A stretch of DNA of 64,000 nt from Planctomycetaceae bacterium (GTDB lineage: Bacteria > Planctomycetota > Planctomycetia > Pirellulales > Pirellulaceae). The stretch lies in NCBI GenBank assembly GCA_005798335.1, contig SYJV01000299.1, positions 1 through 64,000 of the forward strand, written 5' to 3'. Made by a program: the position numbers and the translations under genes. The notes beneath the pieces were generated by a model, which saw only the letters and a list, made by a program, of their open reading frames with translations, did no database searches and had not been told where the DNA came from. Each line of letters starts with the position of its first letter. Position 1 is the stretch's first letter. Shown here in pieces: positions 45,182-54,493 of the stretch.

Positions 45182-47641
45182 CTACTCCGAAGCCAACAGG
45201 CCATTCTCGTCGAAGACACGCTGGATCGTGATTTCCAGGTGCTTCGGACGCGAACCGACGTCGCGGATATGGGCTCGTTGAACGGTCAAGCAGAGGTCAA
45301 CCAAGGACTGCATGATCGGCAGGATATCGTTCCATTCGTCCGATTTCTCGCGCTTGATGAGTTGTGTCATTTCGCTTGCGAGTCGCTGGATTATCGGCAA
45401 TTCGTGCTTGTCCGCAGCGCGGCCCAAGTGCTCAAGCACTTCGCACAGAGCATCTGCCTGGCGTCGTTCGTAACACTGAATCATGCGTTCGGTCAGTTGG
45501 CCGATCGTGATCGCTATTTTGTCAGCCATATCGGAACCGCACATATGCGAATCCGGTCGCCAGCCGAGTTGGAGTTTCACGAAGCGGTCGACCAGTTCCG
45601 GATCGAATTGACTGCCCGCGCAGCGTTTGAGCTCTGTGAAAGCGTCTTCGGGCGAACGGCCTTTACGGTAGACTCGGTCTGAGACCATCGCATCAAAGGC
45701 GTCGCAGATACATACAATGCGGGCGCCCAATGGAATGTTCTGGCCAAGTGGCATATCGTTCGACTGGCGAACGCCATCGAATCGACAGTGATGCCAACGC
45801 ACGATATCGGCCAATTCCGGCGAGTCAAACGAAGACTCGACGATTTCGACGCCGATGCGCGCGTGCGCTTCCATGATTTTCCATTCTTCTTCGGTCAACC
45901 GAGTTGGCTTGAGCAAGACACTGTCCGGTACGCCGATCTTGCCGATGTCGTGCAACAGTGCTGCGATCTCCAAGATGTACAGCTCGCTGACGGACATCAA
46001 ACCACGCCCAAGTGCGACGCTCATCTCGGCCACGCGTTGGCTGTGAATGGCTGTGTCGGCGTCGCGATACGCCAAGGCAGCATGGAGCGAAGTTACAGCG
46101 TGGTAGGAAATGGAAGCGTTTTCGTTCAGCACAGTCAACGGTTTCAGGACGACTTTCTTTTCTTTGACTTCGACCTGATCAAGCGACGGATGCCAAAGTC
46201 GAACGTTATTTCTGCCACCGTGCTTGGCGCTGTACAGCGCCTTGTCTGCTTGTTCGAGAACGACTTGGAAACTACTAGCGCCACTGGCCGACGTCGAAAC
46301 GCCCACGCTGATTGTCACCGCATATGGCGTGGCCAATTGAGCGGCAATATTGCGTCGGATATTCTCCGCCACATCGTATCCCTGTTCGGCAGAGGCGTCC
46401 GCCAATACCACGCAAAACTCTTCGCCACCATAACGTCCTGCGAGTCCACGGGTACCGACTGACTCGGTTACGATGCGAGAAACCTCTCGCAGCACTTGAT
46501 CGCCTACTGCATGTCCGTGGCTGTCGTTCAGTTTCTTGAAATGATCGACATCCATCATGATGCAGGCCATGGGTTGGCCGGAATCGACCGACTGTATCCA
46601 AATTTCGTCCAGCTTTTCGAACAAGGCGCGGCGATTGTACGTGCCCGTCAGAGCATCGCGCGAGGCCAAGGTGACAAGTTTTTCGTTTTGCTGTTTGATC
46701 TGTTCTTTGGAGATCTCCAAATTCTCAAGCGTCTGCACTAGCGAAAGACGCTGTTTTTCGAGAATCGTCACGTCTTCGAAACTGACCATCGCGCCCGCCA
46801 GTTTTTCTTTGGCGTCGAACAGTGGAGTTGCATTGACGACGAAGCAGCGTTCTTCGTTGTCGTTCAGTTTCAAGAATACCGTGGCACCAGAAATTCTCTT
46901 TTGCGATGCAACGGCTTCGATCCATGGGAAGGGTGCACCTCCCGTGACGCGCCATGAGAAACTGTCCAGTGAACGTCCCAACATTTGCGACGGTTCGCTG
47001 CCGCAGCTTGTCGCGAAAGCCTCGTTTGCCAAGACAACGCGATTCACGTTATCCAAAACAACTACACCACCGACGATCGTGTCCAACGTATTGCGAACAC
47101 GCTTGGGAACAGCGCTGCCCGGATCGAGTACCGACAATTTGCGGCGCAGCAGCATGAAAAACGACAGCGCGTTTACAAGTGTCGTGACGATGAACAACTT
47201 GCATGCAAACCACCAACCATGCGCTGCCGCGATGTCGGTGCGAAATGCAACTTCCATGGTTCCCCAGTTGCGTCCATCGCGCAACAACGGAACACGCACG
47301 TTCTCTAGTGTTGACGGCGAATCTGCTTCCAAATACCAGTGCTTGTCGTGGTTACCGATCTCAAGCAGCAGCATGCCGTCAAATCGCCTCATGCGCACAC
47401 TACTGGCATACTTGGAATTATCGATGAACTGCTGCAGTTGGCCACGCGCGGCCATCGAGTCCTGCCGCCGCAAGTGGAGCGAACAGCTAACCGCCACCTG
47501 CTCGCATACCTCGATTCTCTGGCGAATCAACTCCGCCATGGTCTCCTTTTGGGGCTTATCCAGACCCAATAGAAACACCGGCATTGTCGATAACAACGCT
47601 AGTAGAATCGTGATTCGATATGTAACGTTTAGGCGTTGCAT
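45182..47641 (-). CDS. Membrane GGDEF / HD-GYP-like two-domain signalling protein
   Basis: This 819-aa protein has one N-terminal helix, a short periplasmic part, a second helix near 155-175, a PAS-like domain (about 195-300), a GGDEF domain (about 330-495) with the active signature GRYGGEEF, and an HD domain (about 520-690). The HD part keeps HDIGKIG and HHCRFDG, but the GYP motif is replaced by VRQSNDMP, so phosphodiesterase activity is uncertain. No RxxD inhibitory site precedes GGEEF. A 110-residue helical tail ends the protein. It may make and break cyclic di-GMP. Nothing co-directional follows within 140 bases. Confidence 0.9.
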   Translation of the reverse strand: MQRLNVTYRITILLALLSTMPVFLLGLDKPQKETMAELIRQRIEVCEQVAVSCSLHLRRQDSMAARGQLQQFIDNSKYASSVRMRRFDGMLLLEIGNHDKHWYLEADSPSTLENVRVPLLRDGRNWGTMEVAFRTDIAAAHGWWFACKLFIVTTLVNALSFFMLLRRKLSVLDPGSAVPKRVRNTLDTIVGGVVVLDNVNRVVLANEAFATSCGSEPSQMLGRSLDSFSWRVTGGAPFPWIEAVASQKRISGATVFLKLNDNEERCFVVNATPLFDAKEKLAGAMVSFEDVTILEKQRLSLVQTLENLEISKEQIKQQNEKLVTLASRDALTGTYNRRALFEKLDEIWIQSVDSGQPMACIMMDVDHFKKLNDSHGHAVGDQVLREVSRIVTESVGTRGLAGRYGGEEFCVVLADASAEQGYDVAENIRRNIAAQLATPYAVTISVGVSTSASGASSFQVVLEQADKALYSAKHGGRNNVRLWHPSLDQVEVKEKKVVLKPLTVLNENASISYHAVTSLHAALAYRDADTAIHSQRVAEMSVALGRGLMSVSELYILEIAALLHDIGKIGVPDSVLLKPTRLTEEEWKIMEAHARIGVEIVESSFDSPELADIVRWHHCRFDGVRQSNDMPLGQNIPLGARIVCICDAFDAMVSDRVYRKGRSPEDAFTELKRCAGSQFDPELVDRFVKLQLGWRPDSHMCGSDMADKIAITIGQLTERMIQCYERRQADALCEVLEHLGRAADKHELPIIQRLASEMTQLIKREKSDEWNDILPIMQSLVDLCLTVQRAHIRDVGSRPKHLEITIQRVFDENGLLASE

Positions 47642-48003
47642 GATGAACCGGCAAGTAACTCTTTCTCCTGACTATCAATCAGGAGTGCGATGCAGTCTGA
47701 ATAAGAAGATTGGATTGCTAGTTGGAAAAATACGGACCGAGTCCCACCTATGAAACCCTGGCCAAGTGTTGCACACGCCAAGGTTCAAAATTGTGACCAA
47801 ACCTATAGAACCCGCATCAACTGGTGATTCACTTCGACGATTGTATCGATCGTGCTGATTATTCAGTTCGTATGCTTGCCGTCGCAGTGCCAAAACTGAA
47901 TTTGATTCATGATTTCGCTTGCCTCAAAGGCGTCTCTTGTTTCTGGCTAGCCAAAGATTGAAATTGGAAGAATCCACTCCACAAGCAATCATGGCCTGCA
48001 GAA
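47642..48003. other. Intergenic stretch without a gene
   Basis: These 362 bases sit between the GGDEF gene start and the end of the sugar cluster, both on the minus strand. I see no family-like frame, clear terminator or repeat. The region presumably carries the GGDEF gene promoter. Confidence 0.5.
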
Positions 48004-49368
48004 TTACCCAACGAGTTGAGTACGGCGCAAAAAATCTGGCCAAACGTCAGAGTGCAGTTTACGCTCGGCTAATTCGATCGTTTCGTTGACGTTCAGCGTA
48101 CCTTCGGTAATATGCGCCGAATTTAACGCATAGAAACTTGGCACCGAGGTTACCACCGGCGGCAGGTTGTCGGAATAGCCTAGCGTTGGAATCGCCATGA
48201 CGAATTTAGCACGTGCCACACGACTAGCGGTAACTGAGCTCCTCGAAAAATGGGGATACATTCGCTCAATCGCGGCCAAAAATCTATCGAGAATCACATC
48301 CTCGGGGTCGTCCAATCCAGGATCGTGCGCAGGCAGATATTTCGGTAGGTATACCAGCGATTTTCCTCCGAACTGATTGGCTTGAACGATCGTCGACATC
48401 TCAATCACCGCGGTCATGGGTACCCAGGAATCGGTGATATTCGTGACGTAGTAACTTGCCAGTGGTTTATCGAGAACCAGCGAAGCGCAAACGACACCGA
48501 TATACGAAATTGCTTTCAAGCGAGAGTGATCGTCTGGTGATAATTGTGCACACGATTCGCTGATCGCCGGAGATGGTAATGTGCTGATAACATTATCGAA
48601 GTGCAGTGTGCGGCCATCCCGAAATCTCGCTTGGCACCCCGCTTTTTCGTCGCGCGATATTTGCTGGACAGCGGCGGACGGCATTAACTCGACACCCATT
48701 GAGCGCAATCGGCTGGTAAAAGCGTCCAGCACCCGCGCGTAGCCACCTGGGACGTAGCCAAACATCTCGGTTTTCATTCCACTGCGCCTAGCTCGATACA
48801 TCCGAGAAATATACGCCCAAATGAAAGCAGCAGAAGTGTGTACGTAGGCGTCACCCAATTTAGCTCGCAGCAAAGGGAGCCAGATTTTTTCAAACGTCGT
48901 GCGTCCACTCCAGCGGCGTAGCCACTTATCAACCGGAATATGTTCCAAAGGACGCCAGTTTTTTATTTTGGACGCGCGCAAGATCGTTGCACCCAATCGC
49001 AGTTTTTCCACTAGGTTCAGCGGCGGAAATCGCAGAAATTCCCAACTGCTGGACAGCGAATACAATTTTCCTCCAGTATAGAAACCAGTCTTCGACGTTA
49101 CCCAACGTATCTCATGTTCGAGATCCAGCTCGCGCAGTATCCCGCGCAGCCTCGCATCCGAGAGTAACGTAACATGGTAAAATCGATCCCAGGTTACATC
49201 CCCCACTGTCCATGCGCTTGCCAAGCCGCCAAATGTGGGAGCGGCTTCTGCCACCGTAACGGATTGTCCCCGTTCGGCAAGCAGTTTCGCGAGCGTCAAG
49301 CCCATCATGCCTCCACCGACGATCAGCCAACGTTGGCGGGCCACCGTCTCGATTGGCGTCGTCTGCAT
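48004..49368 (-). CDS. NAD(P)/FAD-dependent oxidoreductase (amine-oxidase-like)
   Basis: This 454-aa protein has an N-terminal dinucleotide-binding motif WLIVGGGMMGLTLAKLLAERG, then GGLASAWTVGDVTWDRFYH as in protoporphyrinogen-oxidase/UDP-galactopyranose-mutase-like flavoproteins. FGYVPGGYARVLDAF and FDNVISTLPS follow in the body. Such proteins in polysaccharide clusters often act on a lipid- or nucleotide-linked sugar; the role is inferred only. ATG 49368 was selected over TTG 49452, which adds an unrelated basic segment. Last gene of the sugar cluster. Confidence 0.88.
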   Translation of the reverse strand: MQTTPIETVARQRWLIVGGGMMGLTLAKLLAERGQSVTVAEAAPTFGGLASAWTVGDVTWDRFYHVTLLSDARLRGILRELDLEHEIRWVTSKTGFYTGGKLYSLSSSWEFLRFPPLNLVEKLRLGATILRASKIKNWRPLEHIPVDKWLRRWSGRTTFEKIWLPLLRAKLGDAYVHTSAAFIWAYISRMYRARRSGMKTEMFGYVPGGYARVLDAFTSRLRSMGVELMPSAAVQQISRDEKAGCQARFRDGRTLHFDNVISTLPSPAISESCAQLSPDDHSRLKAISYIGVVCASLVLDKPLASYYVTNITDSWVPMTAVIEMSTIVQANQFGGKSLVYLPKYLPAHDPGLDDPEDVILDRFLAAIERMYPHFSRSSVTASRVARAKFVMAIPTLGYSDNLPPVVTSVPSFYALNSAHITEGTLNVNETIELAERKLHSDVWPDFLRRTQLVG

Positions 49369-49463
49369 CTGGCAGAAACTCGCTTGAATGATAGGAATGA
49401 ACTTGCAACGTCGGTTTATATCGTGTGAAGGCGGTAACCTGACACCGGCCAAGAGGAAAAAAT

Positions 49464-50438
49464 CTACTTCAAGTAACTCATCTGCTTGACCGGTAAGTGT
49501 GGGCCGTCACCCGAGACTAACCAGTTCGCTCGGCGAGCCATATTGACGACGTCAAACGAACGAGCATAAAGCCCAAGCATGCGCGACAAAAAGCGCCGTT
49601 TCTGAGCACCCGGCAAATTCATCGCGGGAAAAAAGTCGAGATCCGTTACATCATCCTTTCCCAAGAAATCAAGCGGATGCAGTAGCATCGATGGAGCCAG
49701 AGAACTGGCTTTGCACATCAGAAGCGCCAGGCGAAAGTAAGCGCTGGCCAATAACTCGGAAAACTGGGCCAAGTAAAGCAAATAACTAAAGTGGAACGGC
49801 GTGCGAAAGATTGGCATCGTGGAAACAGGGATTTCCAGGACTGCTCCGCTGGGCGTTTCCCAATAATACGGTCTTAATCGTCGCAAGCCGTCTCGCATTG
49901 AGCCAAACAACTGTTTGCGATCCTCGGTTTGCGCGCGCGTCAGCCGCGAACGGAGAAAATAGTAGGCGCGTGCAGCAGGGCCAATAAAAGTCGGCAGCGT
50001 GGAACAATCGTACAGGTAACCGCGCGAACCAAGAATGTCTAGCACGTCCGGCGACAGGCTGTAACCGGGTCCGCGAAAGCCAATCAATTTCTGGGGCGTG
50101 ATCGATCCAATTGCTTGCTCGGCGCGATCAAACTCGTCCTCCAATTGTGGTCTTGAGTAGCGCTGCAACCACGGTTCGTGCCGGAATGAGTGATTACCGA
50201 TTTCGTGTCCTTGGCCAACAATCTGCTTCAGAGCATCTCGATTCGATTCCAGCGCCGCATCTTGACCGACTACAAAAAAGGTAATGGTGAGATTATGTTC
50301 TCGCAATGCTTCCAAAGCGTGCGGGATCACTACCTCTAAATACGAAGGATAACTTGCCCAAATCGCATCCCCATGAGTCTTTAGGTAGGACCATTTGTTA
50401 TCCAAATCTAACGACAGATCCGCAAGCTGTTTAGTCAT
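49464..50438 (-). CDS. Polysaccharide deacetylase (NodB-like)
   Basis: This 324-aa protein has a NodB homology domain: LSLDLDNKWSYLKTHGD supplies the catalytic Asp and metal Asp, GNHSFRHEP the two His ligands, and GFRGPGYSLS the following motif. It removes acetyl groups from amino sugars, probably from a polymer made by this cluster. No signal peptide is evident, so it may act before export. The LbH gene lies 11 bases upstream on the same strand. Confidence 0.9.
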   Translation of the reverse strand: MTKQLADLSLDLDNKWSYLKTHGDAIWASYPSYLEVVIPHALEALREHNLTITFFVVGQDAALESNRDALKQIVGQGHEIGNHSFRHEPWLQRYSRPQLEDEFDRAEQAIGSITPQKLIGFRGPGYSLSPDVLDILGSRGYLYDCSTLPTFIGPAARAYYFLRSRLTRAQTEDRKQLFGSMRDGLRRLRPYYWETPSGAVLEIPVSTMPIFRTPFHFSYLLYLAQFSELLASAYFRLALLMCKASSLAPSMLLHPLDFLGKDDVTDLDFFPAMNLPGAQKRRFLSRMLGLYARSFDVVNMARRANWLVSGDGPHLPVKQMSYLK

Positions 50439-50449
50439 TGGACGCTCAG

Positions 50450-51070
50450 TTAAGTTTCAGCGGACTCTCGTGCGACACCGTCGGACACGATATAGCTGCG
50501 GCCACATTCGCATAGATAGATTCCTTGGACCAAGTCGTCCAGCGAATCAAAGCGCACAACCGGTGGTCCACAGCGGCACACGAAGCCAATCAGTCGTGCA
50601 GGATTGCCAATGACCAATCCAAAATCTGGCACGGATTTGGTAACAACAGCCCCCATGCCGACCATGCAAAATCGCCCGAGCGATAAGTCATTACCGATTA
50701 TGGCTCCCCCGCCGATCGTCGCGCCGGCTTGCACCAGAGTCGGAAGTGTGTGTTCATCAGGGGCGCTGGATCGCAGTTCGGATAGGTCCGGCGTAGTGGC
50801 TCGTGGAAAGCGATCGTTCGTAAAAATGACTCCCGCGCTGATCATCACCCCATCTTCGATCGTCACCGCATTGCACACGTACACGTTTGAATTGATCTTG
50901 ACGCGATTACCAATTCTCACGTCGTAAGCGATGTAGGATTTTCCTCCGACAATGCACTGCTCGCCCAGCGTCGCACCGTGACGGATATGGGTGTGATCCC
51001 AAATTGATGTGCCTTCACCGAGGCTCACGTCGGCTTCGATAATCGCTGTCGGATGAATGCGCACTGGCAT
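50450..51070 (-). CDS. Left-handed beta-helix acyltransferase (WlbB/WbpD-like)
   Basis: This 206-aa protein has hexapeptide repeats (IHPTAIIEADVSLGEGTSIWD, TIGGGAIIGNDLSLG, GMGAVVTKSVPDFGLVIGNPA), typical of UDP-sugar N-acetyltransferases such as WlbB that acetylate 3-amino-3-deoxy-GlcNAcA. The C-terminus carries two C-x-C-G pairs (FVCRCGPP and YLCECGRSY), a zinc-ribbon-like tail often seen in this subgroup. The oxidoreductase gene lies 15 bases upstream, and the deacetylase 11 bases downstream. Confidence 0.88.
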   Translation of the reverse strand: MPVRIHPTAIIEADVSLGEGTSIWDHTHIRHGATLGEQCIVGGKSYIAYDVRIGNRVKINSNVYVCNAVTIEDGVMISAGVIFTNDRFPRATTPDLSELRSSAPDEHTLPTLVQAGATIGGGAIIGNDLSLGRFCMVGMGAVVTKSVPDFGLVIGNPARLIGFVCRCGPPVVRFDSLDDLVQGIYLCECGRSYIVSDGVARESAET

Positions 51071-51085
51071 GATAAAGTTACTTGG

Positions 51086-52105
51086 CTAAACGGGAACGGC
51101 AGCGCGAGTCTCGCGTCCACCGATGGTGTGCCAGCGAGAATCTCGTAGCGCTTCGTAGGCGGTCTCGATAACTTCGACCGAGGCGAGCGCATCGGCTGGG
51201 CTGACCAGAAAATCAGCAATTACGTGAATGCCCAGAACAAAGTTCTCTATTTGGTCGCGAAACGCCTGGATCTTGTCGTAGCCGTGGCCAAAAATAGTCC
51301 AGTCCTTGTCTTTCGCTCGACGAAACTTGGACTCCTTCCAGCCGACCATGATGGTACCCTCAGAGCCATACAAGTTGATGTAGGCAGGTTGGCCCTTGTT
51401 GATGCTCCAGGATAGGTCGATGTCCCCCAATACACCATCGGCAGATCGCAGGAATATTTTTACGGTGTCTTCGACCATAGGAGTTTGCAGTCGCTTGCCT
51501 TCAATAACTTGCAGTTCTGCCAGAGGTCCCAGCAAGTAGCGCATGATGTCCACAGAATGAGTTCCATTGTCGATCAACACGCCGCCGCCGGAAATCTCTG
51601 GATTACTGTTCCATCGATTGCGCATGTCCACATTGGCAGTGAACATGTTTTCCAGTAGCACGACTTCACCCACCATACCCGAATCGATCATCGACTTCGC
51701 AGCCCGTACGTCGTCAACATGTCGAAACTTGGAAGCCATGGTCAGTTTGGCTCCGGTCGCTTGGGAAACATGGAACATTTTTCTGGCCAATTCCAGGCTG
51801 ACTGCGACTGGCTTTTCACACAAAACGTGGATTCCTCGCTCCAGCAGTTCACAGCAAATTTCCGGATGTGTGTTGGGAGGCGTGCTGACGATTGCTGCCT
51901 CAAAATCTACGCAACGAATCAGTTTATCCAATGACTCGTAGGCCGACACTCCCGTCGATTCCGCCAAGCTATGCGCTGCCTTGGCATTGATATCGCACAC
52001 TGCGACCAAGTGAGCCAAAGACGTTTGCTTTAGTGCCGCACAATGGGTTTGCGAAATCGCCCCCGCTCCGACAAGTGCCACGCGAAGTGGTTGCTGTTTG
52101 GCCAT
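51086..52105 (-). CDS. Gfo/Idh/MocA family oxidoreductase (WlbA-like)
   Basis: This 339-aa protein has a Rossmann start RVALVGAGAISQTHCAAL, the cofactor/substrate loop CEKPVAVSLELAR, and GGGVLIDNGTHSVDIMRYLLG with the family's acid/His pair. In sugar clusters these enzymes oxidise UDP-GlcNAcA at C3 (WlbA). Their usual companions are an aminotransferase and an N-acetyltransferase, both present on either side. The exact substrate is inferred from context. Confidence 0.9.
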   Translation of the reverse strand: MAKQQPLRVALVGAGAISQTHCAALKQTSLAHLVAVCDINAKAAHSLAESTGVSAYESLDKLIRCVDFEAAIVSTPPNTHPEICCELLERGIHVLCEKPVAVSLELARKMFHVSQATGAKLTMASKFRHVDDVRAAKSMIDSGMVGEVVLLENMFTANVDMRNRWNSNPEISGGGVLIDNGTHSVDIMRYLLGPLAELQVIEGKRLQTPMVEDTVKIFLRSADGVLGDIDLSWSINKGQPAYINLYGSEGTIMVGWKESKFRRAKDKDWTIFGHGYDKIQAFRDQIENFVLGIHVIADFLVSPADALASVEVIETAYEALRDSRWHTIGGRETRAAVPV

Positions 52106-52201
52106 GTTGCAATCTCATGCTAGTAATCAAGATAGTAACGATCTCAGTTGCCAGGATTCACGCGGCTCCTCGCGCATGTTCCATGGATGCAACTGAACGG
52201 A

Positions 52202-53428
52202 TTATCGGGCGCACTCGCGTATCGCATCGGCAAGGAAATTTGCGTGCAGCTCCGTGTAGTTCTCATTCCACGGTAACACCAAGATCCGCTCCAGCCCTTG
52301 AAAAGTCCCGGGGAACAACTCTGAGCGGTAATCGACAGCTTCGGGCCGTGCGAGCGTGAATGGGAACCGACTGTTCCCAAACGTGCGCTGATTTACGAAG
52401 ACCTCGCACGCGAACGCCGGCTTTTGGATATATCGAGGAGCAGAAAAGATTCCCCGTTCTTTTAGCTTCGCAGCCAGTCCGACCGCTCCGCCAGAAATCA
52501 CTTTGGGATCGATCGTTAAACAGTATTTCCAATACGTGTGAGTTGCCCCTGGCACAGGTTTGGGGACTTCGATTCCGTCAAGTCCTTGTAGTTTGGCGTT
52601 CAGCAGATCGGCCATGGCGATGCGATTGGCGACTGAATAATCCAGCTTACCAAGCTGAGCCAATCCGACTGCCCCAGTCAGTTCATTCATGCGATAGTTG
52701 AGGGCCAGGAAATAGTGATCTGGCTTGGGGTCTCCATAACCCCAGGCTTTATTTATGAATAGATATATGTGTCGGGCAAATTCATCATCGCGAGTCACGG
52801 TCAAACCACCTTCGCCCGTCGTGATGTGCTTACCCTGCTGGAGGCTGAAACAACCGATGTCCCCTATCGTGCCCACTGCCTTGCCTTGATACTTCGCATC
52901 GAACGCTTGGGCGCAATCTTCAATCACTGGTATCGATCGAGCGCGGGCCAGTTCCATGATGGGATTCAGGTCGCACGGATTTCCAAACAAGTGTGTCACC
53001 ACGATGGCTTTGGTCCGCGGACTCAAGCGAGCGGCGATGGTATCGGCCGTGACATTGCAACTGCGATAGTCGACATCCGCAAATACTGGAATGGCGCCTT
53101 GATATAAAATGGGAGTAAGTGCTCCCATGTCGGTGATTGGTGTGGTGATAATTTCATCACCTGGTTCTGGATTAATTGCCGCGAAAGCAACATGCAGCGC
53201 CGCAGTCCCAGAACTGGAAGCATAACAATGCGGGGAGCCCAAGCGAGTCGCAAAACCCTGTTCGAGCTGCTTGACATACTCCCCTTTAGTGCTCGTCAAT
53301 GTACCACTTTTGATCGCTTGGCAGACAGCCTCCATCTCATCGCTGCCCAGTGTACGACCATCCGCTTGTTGGTCCGATGGAAGTGATACTTTCCGTTTGG
53401 TCTCAATTGGTGAAATAACGGGACTCAT
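52202..53428 (-). CDS. DegT/DnrJ/EryC1/StrS aminotransferase (WlbC/E-like)
   Basis: This 408-aa PLP enzyme has SSSGTAALHVAFAA (PLP phosphate site), VIEDCAQAFDAKYQGK (Asp contacting the pyridine N), and the Schiff-base Lys in SLQQGKHITTGEGG, in the family's usual order. It transfers an amino group to a keto-sugar nucleotide, or acts on related rings. The C-terminus ends RILVLPWNENYTELHANFLADAI. ATG 53428 is preferred; a TTG 27 bases earlier has no ribosome site. It is the second gene of the minus-strand sugar cluster. Confidence 0.93.
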   Translation of the reverse strand: MSPVISPIETKRKVSLPSDQQADGRTLGSDEMEAVCQAIKSGTLTSTKGEYVKQLEQGFATRLGSPHCYASSSGTAALHVAFAAINPEPGDEIITTPITDMGALTPILYQGAIPVFADVDYRSCNVTADTIAARLSPRTKAIVVTHLFGNPCDLNPIMELARARSIPVIEDCAQAFDAKYQGKAVGTIGDIGCFSLQQGKHITTGEGGLTVTRDDEFARHIYLFINKAWGYGDPKPDHYFLALNYRMNELTGAVGLAQLGKLDYSVANRIAMADLLNAKLQGLDGIEVPKPVPGATHTYWKYCLTIDPKVISGGAVGLAAKLKERGIFSAPRYIQKPAFACEVFVNQRTFGNSRFPFTLARPEAVDYRSELFPGTFQGLERILVLPWNENYTELHANFLADAIRECAR

Positions 53429-53488
53429 GATGGCTCTCAAGTAATTATTTCGCAAAAGTGAAATCGGGTGCCACAGAATTCATGGTAG

Positions 53489-54331
53489 TTACCGAGAAAT
53501 GCCGAACAGCTTTTCCATGAGTATTACAGTCAATAATCGAAGATGTCTGCAGGTTGTTCGAACGGTTCTCATCTTAGAAACACCTGTAACGCGTGGATGC
53601 AGAATCGCGGGAACCTCGGCGATCCGAGCGTCTTTCCTGTCCAGTCGCCACAAGAGTTCGGTTACACCAACGAAACCGGTTGAATCAACTTTGCAGTTGC
53701 GAACCATATTTGCATCGTACACGCGCACACAACAGGTATAACAGCTCAAATTCGACTTGAACAACCAGCGGTACATTCCGGAAGCAACCCTTGAAATAGC
53801 AATGCGCCAGGCGGCCACGTTCTCTACTTTTCCGTGCCGATGGTAAGGCGATGCTGACACAACTTGGAACCCATCCTCCATCTTGGCCAACAATGAGACC
53901 AAAACGGTTGGATCGTAGGTGCAGTCGGCATCCAAGCATGCGATCCATTTGCCCTTTGCAACCTGGAAGCCGGTCAATAGCGCGGCGATCAATCCCCGGT
54001 TGCCTCGGTGCTGAACAATCTGTACATCCGGCCAGCTCCCAAATACTTCGTGTAGCATTTGGCAAGTTGCATCCGAGCTGCCATCATCTACAAACACCAG
54101 TTCCAGGGCGTAGCGATGGGGAATTTGTGCCAGTAAGTCTCGCATACGCGCTGCCAAGTTTGGGATGCTTGGTTGCTCGTTGTAACAAGGAACCACTACC
54201 GACACCACGATTTGTTCTATTGCGAGATCAGGCGAAAGCACGCTCGTGCTGTTGCATTGTCCCGTCGTCGCGTCTGGATACGCAGAAAATTCGCGTTCGA
54301 CGGATTTGCATGCGTTTGGGCGAGGATTCAA
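53489..54331 (-). CDS. Glycosyltransferase family 2 (polyprenyl-phosphate type)
   Basis: This 280-aa protein has VVVPCYNEQPSIPNLAARM, VDDGSSDATCQML, RGLIAALLTGFQVAKGKW, ACLDADCTYDP, and a long hydrophobic C-terminal third. It resembles dolichol-phosphate mannosyl- or undecaprenyl-phosphate glycosyltransferases. Two TTG codons can start it; AGGAG (54341-54345, read on the minus strand) is 9 bases from TTG 54331, the better spacing. It heads the sugar cluster, 60 bases before the aminotransferase gene, and is divergent from the DUF1501 gene. Confidence 0.85.
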   Translation of the reverse strand: MNPRPNACKSVEREFSAYPDATTGQCNSTSVLSPDLAIEQIVVSVVVPCYNEQPSIPNLAARMRDLLAQIPHRYALELVFVDDGSSDATCQMLHEVFGSWPDVQIVQHRGNRGLIAALLTGFQVAKGKWIACLDADCTYDPTVLVSLLAKMEDGFQVVSASPYHRHGKVENVAAWRIAISRVASGMYRWLFKSNLSCYTCCVRVYDANMVRNCKVDSTGFVGVTELLWRLDRKDARIAEVPAILHPRVTGVSKMRTVRTTCRHLRLLTVILMEKLFGISR

Positions 54332-54493
54332 AAACAAGATCTCCTAATTCTGTAGCCTTTTGGTTAGGTTATACTAAACTTCAAGACCCATATGTCAAGC
54401 AATGAGAGTCGTGTGCCGCAGTGCTTTCGCCCACTCATACTTTCGGTAGTCCGTACAACTCACCAATCAGCGCTACCTTTCCGGAATAAAAAA

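Noticed and set aside
46557-47753. 398-codon plus-strand frame
   Set aside because: It is wholly antisense to the GGDEF/HD protein with clear domain motifs; the translation is Ser/Arg/Thr-rich with no family traits.
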